DNA from: Paenibacillus sp. OVF10
GTDB taxonomy: Bacteria; Bacillota; Bacilli; Paenibacillales; Paenibacillaceae
Length of the DNA stretch: 64,000 nucleotides
NCBI GenBank assembly: GCA_022836915.1
Contig: CP094668.1
Location: 3,038,001 to 3,102,000 of the forward strand
Direction: 5' to 3'
Part shown: positions 30,893 to 40,145 of the stretch, one piece after another
How positions within the stretch are numbered: the first letter of the stretch is position 1
Layout of the letters: every line of letters starts with the position of its first letter
Made by a program: the position numbers and the translations under genes
The notes under the pieces: model-generated
What the model saw: only the letters and a program-made list of their open reading frames with translations
Databases searched by the model: none
Told to the model about the DNA's origin: nothing

Positions 30893-30944
30893 GAGGCGAA
30901 TCTTTGAAGTGGTGAAAATCCATTTTGAAGATTTGCTTCTTTTT
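30893..30944 (+). terminator. Rho-independent terminator
   Basis: Twenty-base arms starting GAGGCGAATCTTTG and ending ATTTGCTTC pair throughout if G-T pairs are allowed; TTTTT follows. The rest of the 300-base gap before 31146 holds no gene I can see. Confidence 0.7.
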
Positions 30945-31145
30945 GGGTTAATAATGTGTATTAACATACATAAGGAAATCAATTTCACAATACCTCTGAC
31001 TTATGACATGGCAACGGAAGACCTTACATGGTACAATAAATCGTTCTCCTGAATGAATTCAGGCAAAAAAAGAAATATGGGGTAATAATGAAAATGATCA
31101 TCAAATGTAAAATTTCAGGTTCGGTAAAGAGGAGGGGTCACCACC

Positions 31146-32211
31146 ATGTCGTTTGGTGCACGTGTACTTAAGACGGGGATTGCGGTCACGCTTGCCTTGT
31201 ACCTAAGCAGCCTGTTCTTGAACCCGCAATCTCCCGTGCCTGCCGCAATCGCGGCTATATTCGCCATGCAGCCTTCCATCTATCGTTCTTGGAAATACTT
31301 CCTGGATCAGTTGCAAACGACCACGCTGGGAGCTATTGTCGCCCTTCTGGGGGCATGGTGTTGTCCAATGAGCCAATCGCCGTTGGATTAATTATTGTAC
31401 TTGTCATCATGATCTGTCTTAAATTGAATATGGGTGAGACGGTTGGCCTGACACTGGTCACGGTTGTATCCATTATGGAAGCCTCGGGTGACTGGCATTT
31501 TGCACTCAATCGTTTTCTGTTGACACTGGTTGGTATTGTCTCGGCGTTTCTCATCAACATTACGGTATTTCCTCCGAAACCGAAGGTTCAGTTCGTGAAG
31601 CAGATCCATAGTGTATTCAGCGGTATGTCGTTGCTTCTGCGAACCTCGATCTCGGATGAGATCAAGGAAGTTGTATTCCGGGAGGAGAAAAGCAACCTGG
31701 GCGGTTCCATTAAGTCTTTGTCCGACAAGTATAACTTGTTCGAAGAGGAACAGAAAAAGATGAAACGTTCGAAATTCAGCGAAACTCGTCAGATGGTGGT
31801 CTACAAACAAATGCTGCTGAGTCTGCAAAAGGGTATGAGGTGCTGGATTCGGTGGAACGCCACTATTTCCAGGCACCGCGGACAACGGCCATGGATCAGT
31901 TTTTTGACTCACATCTTGAACTGGTTATCAAATTCCATGAGCATGCACTGCTCAAGTTCGAGGATAAGCTGAAACCTAATGGGGAAGAGGCCGCACAGTT
32001 TGTATTGGATAATGACCGTTTCATGGAGCAGGCGATCACCCAGTTTGATATCGATAAGGAAGGGATGTTACGATTGTCGATCGTGGCTGCTGCGATTTAT
32101 GATTACGGATATCAACTGGAACGTTTGAATCGACTTGCCGAACATGTGCATAGCGCAAGTGAAGACAAAGAATCACAGGACAAAATTTTGAATTGGCTTA
32201 AGTGGCCTTAA
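31146..32211 (+). CDS. FUSC/aromatic acid exporter family membrane protein (two apparent frameshifts)
   Basis: About 355 residues when joined. N-terminal half has four to five hydrophobic segments (LKTGIAVTLALYLSSLF, PVPAAIAAIFAMQPS, AVGLIIVLVIMICL, LTLVGIVSAFLINITVFPP) typical of the YgaE/DUF939 aromatic acid exporter group; the C-terminal half is a cytoplasmic helical domain. Frames break in G5 31349-31353 and GGG 31831-31833; adding one G each gives LLGGMVLSNEP and QKGYEVLDSVERHY. GAGGAGGGG precedes ATG 31146. Substrate unknown. Confidence 0.82.
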
Positions 32212-32262
32212 TGAGAATTGCACACCTGCTTGGCGATCATATACAATGTAGTTACAACATTG

Positions 32263-32289
32263 CCCGGACAATCGTGTCCGGGTTGTTTT
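32263..32289 (+). terminator. Rho-independent terminator
   Basis: CCCGGACA-ATCG-TGTCCGGG perfect stem, then TTGTTTT. Confidence 0.8.
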
Positions 32290-32341
32290 GTCATACATAA
32301 GGCTGAATGGCATGAATATTAACGAACCGAGGGATAGAGAC

Positions 32342-32803
32342 ATGATTATTGAGGAATTGGACGCTGAACTAATGGAATGGTTGAGTGGGACAAATCTGGA
32401 GCATAAACAGCATGAAGCCATGCAACTGCTGACCGTATCTGAGGATCAATGGCCGCATCAGGCGATGATCAGTATGGGGGAAGTGATTGCGATAAATCCG
32501 CATCAGCTCAGACTTGCTTTATGGCCAGGTACACAGACCAGTATGAACATGAGCAAAACAGGCAAGGCTACCTTGATTGCGGTTCAAGGACATCGATTGC
32601 TGCATATCCGTATAGAAGTAGAACGGTTGCCTGAGATTAAGGGCGCTGTTCATCCGAGAGATCGTTTTGATGCACAAGTGCTCCATGTACGTGTGGATCA
32701 CGCGCCATATGCGGAGATCACTTCAGGAATAACCTTTCAATTAAAAGATGAACTTGGGGCAATTACACGCTGGAAAGAGACGATTGAAGAATTACGAAAG
32801 TAG
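32342..32803 (+). CDS. Pyridoxamine 5'-phosphate oxidase-fold protein
   Basis: About 153 residues of the flavin-reductase-like split barrel: ALWPGTQTSMNMSKTGKATLIAVQ is the FMN-phosphate binding region, and LLHIRIEVERL a core strand. No PLP-synthesis residues can be assigned, so a general FMN or F420-binding role is the limit of the call. GAGGGA lies 7 nt before ATG 32342; an earlier in-frame ATG at 32312 lacks a good site. Stands alone between terminator and HelD gene. Confidence 0.72.
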   Translation: MIIEELDAELMEWLSGTNLEHKQHEAMQLLTVSEDQWPHQAMISMGEVIAINPHQLRLALWPGTQTSMNMSKTGKATLIAVQGHRLLHIRIEVERLPEIKGAVHPRDRFDAQVLHVRVDHAPYAEITSGITFQLKDELGAITRWKETIEELRK

Positions 32804-33046
32804 GCAGGAGTAGCTAGGTCAGTTGAGGACCGGTAATTGGGTAATAATGAAGAAGAAAACAACAAAAAACGCCTCCGCTTGCATCGGGACGTTGTCACTG
32901 GTACAATAAAAAATGGTTTTCAGAAAATTAGAACTAATTAACATATAATTAAAATGTTTACTTTCTAATAATTATACCATTGCCTTTTCGGGCTTGTCAA
33001 ATGGGATTTTGAGGACACAATCCGGGGAAAGAGGGGCTATTAACAT

Positions 33047-35421
33047 ATGAGTACAGATCAGCAATGGATTGAGGAACAACAACGGGTCAACACGGTGACC
33101 GATCAGATTGAACGCAAGATCACAACGTTAGAAGATGAAGTAGGTTCCTTCCGTGACGAAGTGGTTGGCATGAGAAAAGATTTCTGGGACGAAGTCACGA
33201 TGAACTTCAGTGAAGCGGACGATGTCGGGGAGACTTCAACCAGCATGCGGCAGCAGTCACAGGTACTGTCCGATCGGGAGCGCAGCCATCTCAATACAGC
33301 AGCTGCGTTGGATAAAATGAAACGACTGCATCATTCACCGTATTTTGGGCGCATTGATTTTAAGGAAGACGGGTATCCAAATGCAGAACGAATTTATCTC
33401 GGCATTGCATCGTTGCTGGATGAGAAGGAAGAATCTTTTCTGGTCTACGACTGGCGTGCGCCAATCTCTAACCTGTATTATGACGGAGCACCGGGCCCGA
33501 TCACATATCATACACCAAGCGGAGAGATCAGCGGTGATATAGAGATGAAGCGGCAGTTTGTCATTCGGGACGGACGTATCCGTTTTATGTTTGACACGGG
33601 GGTTACGATTGGTGATGAGTTGTTGCAGGCCGTGCTCAGTCGAACTTCAGATGCACAGATGAAGAGTATTGTAGCGACCATTCAGAAGGAGCAGAACCGG
33701 ATTATCCGTAATGACCGGACACGTATGCTCATTGTGCAAGGCGCAGCCGGCAGTGGCAAAACATCCGCGGCGCTCCAGCGTGTGGCATATCTTCTCTATA
33801 AATACCGCGAGCATCTGCAAGCGGATCAGATGGTTCTTTTTCACCGAATCCAATGTTCAACAGTTATGTCTCCACGGTACTGCCTGAGCTTGGGGAGGAA
33901 AACATGTTGCAAACGACCTTCCAGGAGTATCTGGAGCGCCGTTTGGGTCGTGAATATCAACTGGAAGATCCGTTTATTCAACTCGAATATGTACTTACGG
34001 GGACGGAAGATCCCGATTATGAAGTTCGCATGTCCAGCATTCGCTTCAAGTCGTCCGAAACTTTCCTGAAAGTCATTACACGTTATAAGGAAAGCATGTT
34101 GTCAGGTGGCATGAAATTCAAGCCGGTTCGCTTCCAGGGCCGAGCGATTGTCACGTCAGAGGCTATGGCTGAGAAATTCTATAGTTTCGAGTCGTCCGTT
34201 AAGCTGGTGAGTCGACTGGAGATGTTACGGGACTGGATGCTGAAAGAACTGTCTGCCTTTGGTAAAGGTGAGTTGGATGCGCCTTGGGTTGATCAGCAGC
34301 TTGATCTGATGGAGCCGGAGGATCTGCAACGTGCATATCAACGGTTGAAGCGCAAGCAAAAAGGAAAGACCCATACGTTTAATGACTTCGAGCAGGAAAG
34401 AGAAATTCTGGCACGTATGGTGGTCAGTGACCGACTTAAACCGTTGCGCAAATGGATCAAGTCCTTACGATTCGTTGATATAAGACAATTATATGCACAT
34501 CTGTTCAGCGATCAGGCTCAGATGGAGCGATTGCTGGGTGACGAAGCACTGCCTGCTCAATGGGATGAAATTGGTAAGATGACTTTACGCAGATTGAAGT
34601 CTCAGGAGTTGGCATATGAAGATATTACGCCATACTTGTACTTGCGTGAGCTTATGCTTGGATTCCATATTAACTCCAATATTCGCCATGTCATCATTGA
34701 TGAAGCTCAGGATTATTCTGCGTTTCAGTTGGCATTTATGAAGAGATTGTTCCCTCGGGCGAAAATAACAGCACTTGGTGACTTTAATCAGGCAATCTAT
34801 GCCCACTCTTCTGTACTTAGTGGAACAGGACCCTTGACTAACCTGTACGGACCAGACAATACGGAAGTGATTGAGCTGACTAGAAGTTATCGATCTACTC
34901 GGGAGATCGTGGAGTTTACGCGTGGTATGGTGCCTGGTGGGGAAGAGATAATCCCATTTAACCGTAGCGGCGAGAAGCCTAAAGTGATTGTCTCTTCTGA
35001 TGCCGAGCGTCATATGAATGTCATCACGACAGACCTGAAGCACTTGATTAAGGAAGGATACGAATCGGTCGCAGTCATCTGCAAGACCGCCGAAGAGAGC
35101 AGAGACGTACATGCTGCATTGAGCAAGGTACTGCCCACAGCACCAAAGTTAATCAAGAAAACGACGCTGGCTTTTGAGCAGGGTGTTCATGTCATCCCTG
35201 CGTATCTGGCCAAAGGTGTGGAATTCGATGCTGTCCTGATCTATGACGGCTCTGCGGAGCAGTATGCGCAGGAACATGAACGCAAGTTGTTCTATACGGC
35301 TTGTACACGAGCGATGCATCTGCTGCACGTTTACTGCGTGGGTACACCGAGTCCTTTCATTACTGCCCAGTCGGAAGAATGGTATGATCTTGGCAAGGTG
35401 TCTGCTGCGCAAGTGGACTGA
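33047..35421 (+). CDS. helD: RNA polymerase recycling motor HelD, UvrD/Rep-like (apparent frameshift)
   Basis: Superfamily 1 ATPase of about 791 residues that binds RNA polymerase and frees stalled complexes in Firmicutes. N-terminal coiled-coil arm (residues 1-90), Walker A VQGAAGSGKTSAALQRV near residue 230, Walker B VIIDEAQDYS, motif III ALGDFNQAIY, motif IV LTRSYRSTREI, motif VI YTACTRAMHLL. The frame breaks in T5 33837-33841; a sixth T gives MVLFSPNPMFNSYVSTVLPELG. Start ATG 33047 follows AGAGGGG. Terminator downstream. Confidence 0.9.
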
Positions 35422-35448
35422 CATAACACTTCATATGCATGAAGAAGG

Positions 35449-35475
35449 CTTCCGTTCAATGGAACGGGAGTTTTT
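35449..35475 (+). terminator. Rho-independent terminator after helD
   Basis: CTTCCGTTC-AATG-GAACGGGAG with one G-T pair, then TTTTT. Confidence 0.75.
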
Positions 35476-35674
35476 CTGTATATGATACATAGATCGGGAA
35501 GAAGCTAGCTTAGCGAGGGAATTATACGAGATGAGGTTCCAGCCATTTAAGTGATCGTATTGAATGAAAATACCTAACGTGAATCTGTAAGGATTGGGTC
35601 CCGTGGATAAAGACGACTTCATAATTTGTATTTAAGCACAATAGATGTGATTTTTCTTTACACATGAAGTCCCG

Positions 35675-35687
35675 ACTCATATAATCG
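35675..35687 (+). other. Purine-riboswitch-like 5' fragment upstream of adenine deaminase
   Basis: ACTCATATAATCG equals the first part of the purine aptamer (P1/J1-2) of Bacillus xpt as I remember it, and the gene 44 bases on is a purine gene. But the P2/P3 hairpins and the rest of the aptamer are not there; the sequence continues as an AT-rich leader. A relic or coincidence. The rest of the 309-base gap 35422-35730 holds a terminator and nothing else I recognise. Confidence 0.2.
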
Positions 35688-35730
35688 TAACAATATATTT
35701 TTTGGATCGTTTATTAAAGGAGGCAACAAA

Positions 35731-37590
35731 ATGAACAAACCATCTTTTGAACGGCCACTTATGGCCGATTGTGTACCTGATCTGGTCGCTACAGCACGGG
35801 GAGATTTGCCAGCGACTTTGGTCATTCGGGGAGGTACGCTGGTAAACGTGATATCGGGTGAGATTTTGCCTGAGATGTCCATAGCTGTACAGGGAGCTCG
35901 AATCGCTTATGTTGGTAAAGATGTAAGCCACACCATCGGAGAACATACCCGGATTATTGAAGCGAACGGTAAGTATATCGCTCCTGGTTTGCTGGATGGA
36001 CACTGCCATATCGAAAGTACACAGATGAAAGTAACCGAGTTTGCGAGAGCGGTATTGCCTTCAGGCACGACCGGAGGTTTCTTTGACCCACATGAGATCT
36101 CTAACGTGCTTGGTCTCAAAGGTTTGAGACTGATGCTGGATGAAGCGCGGACCACACCGATGGCTGCTTATATGCAGGTGGCTTCCTGTGTGCCTTCCAC
36201 TCATCCAGGATTGGAGACAACAGGTGCTTATATCGGGCCTGAGGAGGTAGCTGAGGCTCTTTCCTGGGGTCCGGACATGATTGGCCTTGGTGAAGTGATG
36301 AACTTCCCTGGGGTAGTCTATGGGGACGAGACGATGATCGGGGAGATACAGGCGACCCTCCGGGCAGGTAAAGTGGCAGACGGTCATTTCACCTGGGCTG
36401 CAGATGACTGGCGTCTGCCAGCGTATGCAGCGAGTGGCGTTACAGGGGATCATGAGTGTGTGACCAAGGAAGATGTGGTTGAACGTCTGCGACTCGGGAT
36501 GTATGCGAAGATGCGCCAAGGTTCGGCATGGCATGATGTGGCTGAGACAATCAAAGCCTGCACTGAGCTTGGACTGGATACACGCCGGATGATGCTGGTG
36601 ACCGATGACCGAAGCTCTGAATCCCTGCTCAAAGAAGGACATATGGATTTTGTTGTTCGTCTTGCAATCTCCCAAGGTGTGAAGCCGGTCACTGCTTTTC
36701 AGATGGCAACCATTAACACGGCTGAGCGCTTTGGTGTTGCGCGTGATATTGGTGCGGTTATTCCGGGCAATATAGCCGATATTATTCTGCTGGACGGCCG
36801 GTTGGCGGATGTACGTGTGGGCATGACGATTGCTGCCGGGCAAGTTGTAGCCGAGAATGGGAAAATGACGGCGGTCTGGGACAGCTTCACGTACCCTGAG
36901 GAAGCATTGAACACGGTGAAGTTAGAAGCTAATATTCAGCCAATAGATCTGGAGTTGGCTGCACCGATTCAAGAGGGGACGATTGGTGCCAAAATCATTC
37001 ATGTGACAGAGAACCATGTGGATACAAAGGAGAAACACCTGCCCGTCACCGTAGAGAACGGCAAGGTTGTGGTTTCAACTTCAGGGGAAGTATGCAAAAT
37101 TGCGGTATTGGAGCGTCACAAACAAACCGGGAATCGAGCGGTAGCGCTTGTTGGAGGCATCGGCTTCACATCCCCTGCAGCGATTGCGATGACGGTTGCT
37201 CATGATAGTCACAACCTGTTGATTATCGGTAATGATGATGCCCTGATGGCCGAAGCCGGTAACCGTGTCATTCGAATGCAGGGCGGAGTCGCCGTGGTAA
37301 CGGCAGCAGGTGTAACCGAATTCCCGCTGCGGATTGCAGGTTTGATGTCAACCGAGCCATTCGAAGTCGTTGCAGCCCAATCGGCAGCAATCAGTGAAGC
37401 TTTACAGTCTGCAGGATGTACGTTGAATAATGCGTTCATGACGCTTTCGTTGCTCGCGCTGGTTGTGATTCCAGAACTACGTTTGTCCGACAAGGGTCTT
37501 GTGCGGATCTCGGCAGAAGGTATTGAACTGGTGTCCCTTTTCGATGAAGTGGTTGAGAATACACCTGTAGCTCCATCGGGTAATGAATGA
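35731..37590 (+). CDS. ade: Adenine deaminase
   Basis: Amidohydrolase converting adenine to hypoxanthine and ammonia in purine salvage, 619 residues, slightly longer than Bacillus AdeC (about 580). Metal ligands in LLDGHCHIEST, central FFDPHEISNVLG and LGEVMNFPGVVYGD, DGHFTWAADDW, GDHECVTKED, and LVTDDRSSESLLKEGHMD; C-terminal beta domain ends with ALVVIPELRLSDKGL. Near-ideal AAAGGAGG 8 nt before ATG 35731. Monocistronic, with a terminator just after. Intact. Confidence 0.92.
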   Translation: MNKPSFERPLMADCVPDLVATARGDLPATLVIRGGTLVNVISGEILPEMSIAVQGARIAYVGKDVSHTIGEHTRIIEANGKYIAPGLLDGHCHIESTQMKVTEFARAVLPSGTTGGFFDPHEISNVLGLKGLRLMLDEARTTPMAAYMQVASCVPSTHPGLETTGAYIGPEEVAEALSWGPDMIGLGEVMNFPGVVYGDETMIGEIQATLRAGKVADGHFTWAADDWRLPAYAASGVTGDHECVTKEDVVERLRLGMYAKMRQGSAWHDVAETIKACTELGLDTRRMMLVTDDRSSESLLKEGHMDFVVRLAISQGVKPVTAFQMATINTAERFGVARDIGAVIPGNIADIILLDGRLADVRVGMTIAAGQVVAENGKMTAVWDSFTYPEEALNTVKLEANIQPIDLELAAPIQEGTIGAKIIHVTENHVDTKEKHLPVTVENGKVVVSTSGEVCKIAVLERHKQTGNRAVALVGGIGFTSPAAIAMTVAHDSHNLLIIGNDDALMAEAGNRVIRMQGGVAVVTAAGVTEFPLRIAGLMSTEPFEVVAAQSAAISEALQSAGCTLNNAFMTLSLLALVVIPELRLSDKGLVRISAEGIELVSLFDEVVENTPVAPSGNE

Positions 37591-37635
37591 ACGAAAATGT
37601 CGACTAGAGCACAAATAAATTAAGATACATGCAAA

Positions 37636-37657
37636 GCCGCCTTAGGGCGGTTTTTTT
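37636..37657 (+). terminator. Rho-independent terminator after ade
   Basis: CCGCC-TTAG-GGCGG stem followed by TTTTTTT. Confidence 0.85.
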
Positions 37658-37668
37658 GTACGTTGTGG

Positions 37669-37684
37669 GAGAAAACGCTTTCTA
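37669..37684. promoter_or_regulatory. cre-like sequence
   Basis: GAGAAAACGCTTTCTA matches the CcpA consensus except at the first two positions. It lies in the 386-base gap 37591-37976, about 290 bases before the lipoprotein gene, so a role in its control is uncertain. The remainder of the gap is AT-rich with no gene seen. Confidence 0.25.
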
Positions 37685-37976
37685 GGTCTTCTGGATCTCG
37701 GTGTACATATGGCAATAATGACTGAAGTCATGCTGAAATAAGGGTTAATTTAGAAAATAGTTAAGAATTGTGACTTTTGAACTATACATACAGAACTACG
37801 AATTCCCGAAATATAGTTATATGATTCTTTCGTAGTGAGTCTTAAAGATGATATTGCATATAGAAGCAATCCAAATTCGTCGTACCTAATAAATATCCAT
37901 TAAATGAATATGAAACGACACAATTTCATCCAGATTTGCACGTCAGAGCTGATAACTTCAGAGGGAGTGTACAAAT

Positions 37977-38897
37977 ATGAAAAGCAAAAGGGGTTACCGT
38001 TTTATCGTATTACTGAGTTGTTTGATCCTGTGTGCGAGTACAGCCTGTTCTTCCAAAGCCATTGCGGATGGTTCAGTCGACAGTTATGCAACGATTCATG
38101 GAAAACTTGATGCACCGGTGAGAGCGACATGGGTGTGGGATACCACCCAGATCCGAAGTAATCCTCAAGAGGTATTAAATTATGCTACAGCGAACAAAAT
38201 CAATACGATCTATCTGCAGATGAACCGGGATATAAAAATTCCTGAATATAAAAGTTTTATCCGCCAGGCGAGAGCCAAGAACATTGCGGTTGACGTCATG
38301 GATGGAAGATCAGCCTGGGGGTTGACGGAAAGTCGGGAGCAGATTGCATCTTTCCTGGACTGGATCGAGGCATATCAGGCGCAGGCGTTGTCCAATGAGA
38401 AATTTGCTGGTATTCATCTGGATATTGAGCCACATGTGCACCCGCAGTGGAAAATCAATCAGGCCAGTGTAATTACCCAGTGGCAAGGCAATGTGGAGTA
38501 CATTGTTGAGAGAGCATCACGGATGAAGATGCCAGTAGCGGCTGATCTGCCTTTCTGGCTCGATAACTACAAAATTCCGGGTTCCACGATGGCCGTAAGT
38601 AGCTGGATGATTCGCAAGTTTGATTCCATCACCATTATGGCTTACCGCGATACAGCTGCTGCAATCTATAGTGTGGCGAAGGATGAACTTGCAGAAGCAG
38701 CTCTGCTTGGCAAGACGATCTCAATCGCCGTGGAAACAAAGCAAAGCAAGGAAGGCGACTTCATTACTTTTTATGAAGAGGGATCTGCTTATATGGAAGC
38801 ACAATTGAAGTTGGTCGAAAAAATGGCTTCAGTACATGCGTCCTTTAACGGTTTCTCCGTACATGAGTACACTTCATGGAAGACGCTGAAAAAGTGA
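37977..38897 (+). CDS. Secreted lipoprotein with TIM-barrel, glycosidase-like domain
   Basis: 306 residues. Signal peptide with Cys in CASTACSS at about residue 24, so lipid-anchored outside. The remainder looks like a beta/alpha barrel: ATWVWDTTQI at strand 1, INTIYLQMN, IAVDVMDG, FAGIHLDIEPHVHPQW (an acidic DIEP pair like that at active sites of GH18-like barrels), FDSITIMAYRD, ISIAVETKQ, and FNGFSVHEYTSW. A glycosidase or a cell-wall-binding role is suggested by fold only; I do not recognise a characterised family. AGAGGGA precedes ATG 37977. Own transcription unit. Confidence 0.68.
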   Translation: MKSKRGYRFIVLLSCLILCASTACSSKAIADGSVDSYATIHGKLDAPVRATWVWDTTQIRSNPQEVLNYATANKINTIYLQMNRDIKIPEYKSFIRQARAKNIAVDVMDGRSAWGLTESREQIASFLDWIEAYQAQALSNEKFAGIHLDIEPHVHPQWKINQASVITQWQGNVEYIVERASRMKMPVAADLPFWLDNYKIPGSTMAVSSWMIRKFDSITIMAYRDTAAAIYSVAKDELAEAALLGKTISIAVETKQSKEGDFITFYEEGSAYMEAQLKLVEKMASVHASFNGFSVHEYTSWKTLKK

Positions 38898-39012
38898 GAC
38901 ATCAATAAACTCCTTAGCGCAATTCTTGTAGCAGCACATGAAATGAGTTCTAGCTGAGACAACGTGCCTCAGAACCTTATCTTGTTAGTTCTTGGGAATT
39001 GGAAGTTGATAA

Positions 39013-39054
39013 AGAAGGTGTTTGCAGCTGAATAGCTGTGAGCACCTTCTTCTT
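39013..39054. terminator. Bidirectional terminator
   Basis: AGAAGGTG...CACCTTCT arms with inner CAGCT/AGCTG pairing, T-rich on both strands, between the convergent lipoprotein and AraC genes. Confidence 0.7.
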
Positions 39055-39974
39055 TACACCTGAACTAGGGCAGACTCCATTCCTACGTTCTCATAGAACA
39101 TTTTGCGATACTGTGAAGGTGTGGTGGCTTTATGTTTTTTAAATGTAGTGATGAAGTAACTTAGATGCTCAAAACCCACATCCATGGCGATATCAACAAT
39201 CTTGTGATCCGTATTCTCAAGCTGAACGCAGGCCTGTTGAACGCGGTAATAGTTAATGTAATCAACCGGGGTTTTCTGCACCATCTGTTTGAAGAAACGA
39301 CAGAAGTGTCCTTCGCTCATATTGGCTTCGTCGGCCAGTTCTTTCAGCTTTAATGGTTCAGGATACCGTTTGTGAATATAACTGAGTACGGATTTCAGGC
39401 GCTCTACCTTGTCATGACTCCCTGTAGCCACGGTGCCTTTGACCGGAGCAGGTCTCATATGTTCGAACATTCGGGCAAATATGAGGTACAGGTACGCTTT
39501 TGTTGACATTTCACACGTTTCGGTTCGGGTAGCATGGTCTGCAAATATACGTTTCAGGAGATCTAGAATTTCTTGTCCCCAATCCTCATCTGCCTTGATA
39601 TGACAAGGGGGAATCACCGTTTTGCGTACCAGTGGACCGATGAATTTCTCTTGGACGGTATCGAAGGTACGGCTGCCAAGCAGCTCGGGATTAAATACAA
39701 TAGAAGAGAATACGCAGGGAACATCACCCTTCAGATACCCCGCATGAATCTCGCCTCTATTGATGAAAATGGCTTCTCCAGCTTGAACCTGGGCGGTGTT
39801 CATATCGATCTGAAAGACGGCGCAGCCCTTGGTCACCATGGTGAACTCCATCTCATCATGCCAGTGGCAATCGAGAATGCTATCTCCGTTTAGTTGTTGA
39901 ATATCCGGGTACACACTGACGGGATACATGGCATTGCCGTGAATCCGGTCTTCCCGTAATCGTTCACGTTCCAT
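39054..39974 (-). CDS. AraC-family transcriptional regulator
   Basis: 306 residues. N-terminal cupin sensor domain (DCHWHDEMEFTMVTKG, GEAIFINRGEIHAGYL) and two C-terminal HTH motifs (KLKELADEANMSEGHFCRFFKQ, IVDIAMDVGFEHLSYFITTFKK). The cupin pocket usually binds a sugar. Divergent from the alpha-xylosidase gene across a 171-base control region with a perfect cre site, so it probably activates that locus in response to xylose-containing oligosaccharides. The start ATG 39974 has AAAGGAGAA upstream. Confidence 0.9.
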   Translation of the reverse strand: MERERLREDRIHGNAMYPVSVYPDIQQLNGDSILDCHWHDEMEFTMVTKGCAVFQIDMNTAQVQAGEAIFINRGEIHAGYLKGDVPCVFSSIVFNPELLGSRTFDTVQEKFIGPLVRKTVIPPCHIKADEDWGQEILDLLKRIFADHATRTETCEMSTKAYLYLIFARMFEHMRPAPVKGTVATGSHDKVERLKSVLSYIHKRYPEPLKLKELADEANMSEGHFCRFFKQMVQKTPVDYINYYRVQQACVQLENTDHKIVDIAMDVGFEHLSYFITTFKKHKATTPSQYRKMFYENVGMESALVQV

Positions 39975-40002
39975 ATCAGATTCTCCTTTTGTTACATTAT
40001 TA

Positions 40003-40018
40003 ATGTAATCGTTTCCAT
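40003..40018. promoter_or_regulatory. Catabolite-responsive element (cre), CcpA site
   Basis: ATGTAATCGTTTCCAT fits WTGNAANCGNWNNCWW at all fixed positions. It lies 28 bases upstream of the AraC gene start and about 77 bases upstream of the GH31 -35 box, so repression by CcpA with good carbon sources is likely for the regulator and perhaps both directions. Confidence 0.7.
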
Positions 40019-40094
40019 AGATTGGTGATGATGTTCAAGAATCGGATGTTTATTATCAAAATCGTGATATATTTGGTCAAAATAAGAGAAGAAA

Positions 40095-40123
40095 TTCGTT
40101 ATTAATATCAATATTATTATAAT
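40095..40123 (+). promoter_or_regulatory. Candidate promoter of the alpha-xylosidase gene
   Basis: TTCGTT (40095-40100), 17-bp spacer, perfect TATAAT (40118-40123), then AAAGGGGAAAG before ATG 40146. The weak -35 box fits a promoter that needs an activator such as the divergent AraC protein. Confidence 0.5.
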
Positions 40124-40145
40124 ATAACCAAAGGGGAAAGAAAAC

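Noticed and set aside
35422..35730. Complete purine riboswitch upstream of adenine deaminase
   Set aside because: Only the first 13 bases fit; the two hairpins and the distal aptamer strand are missing.
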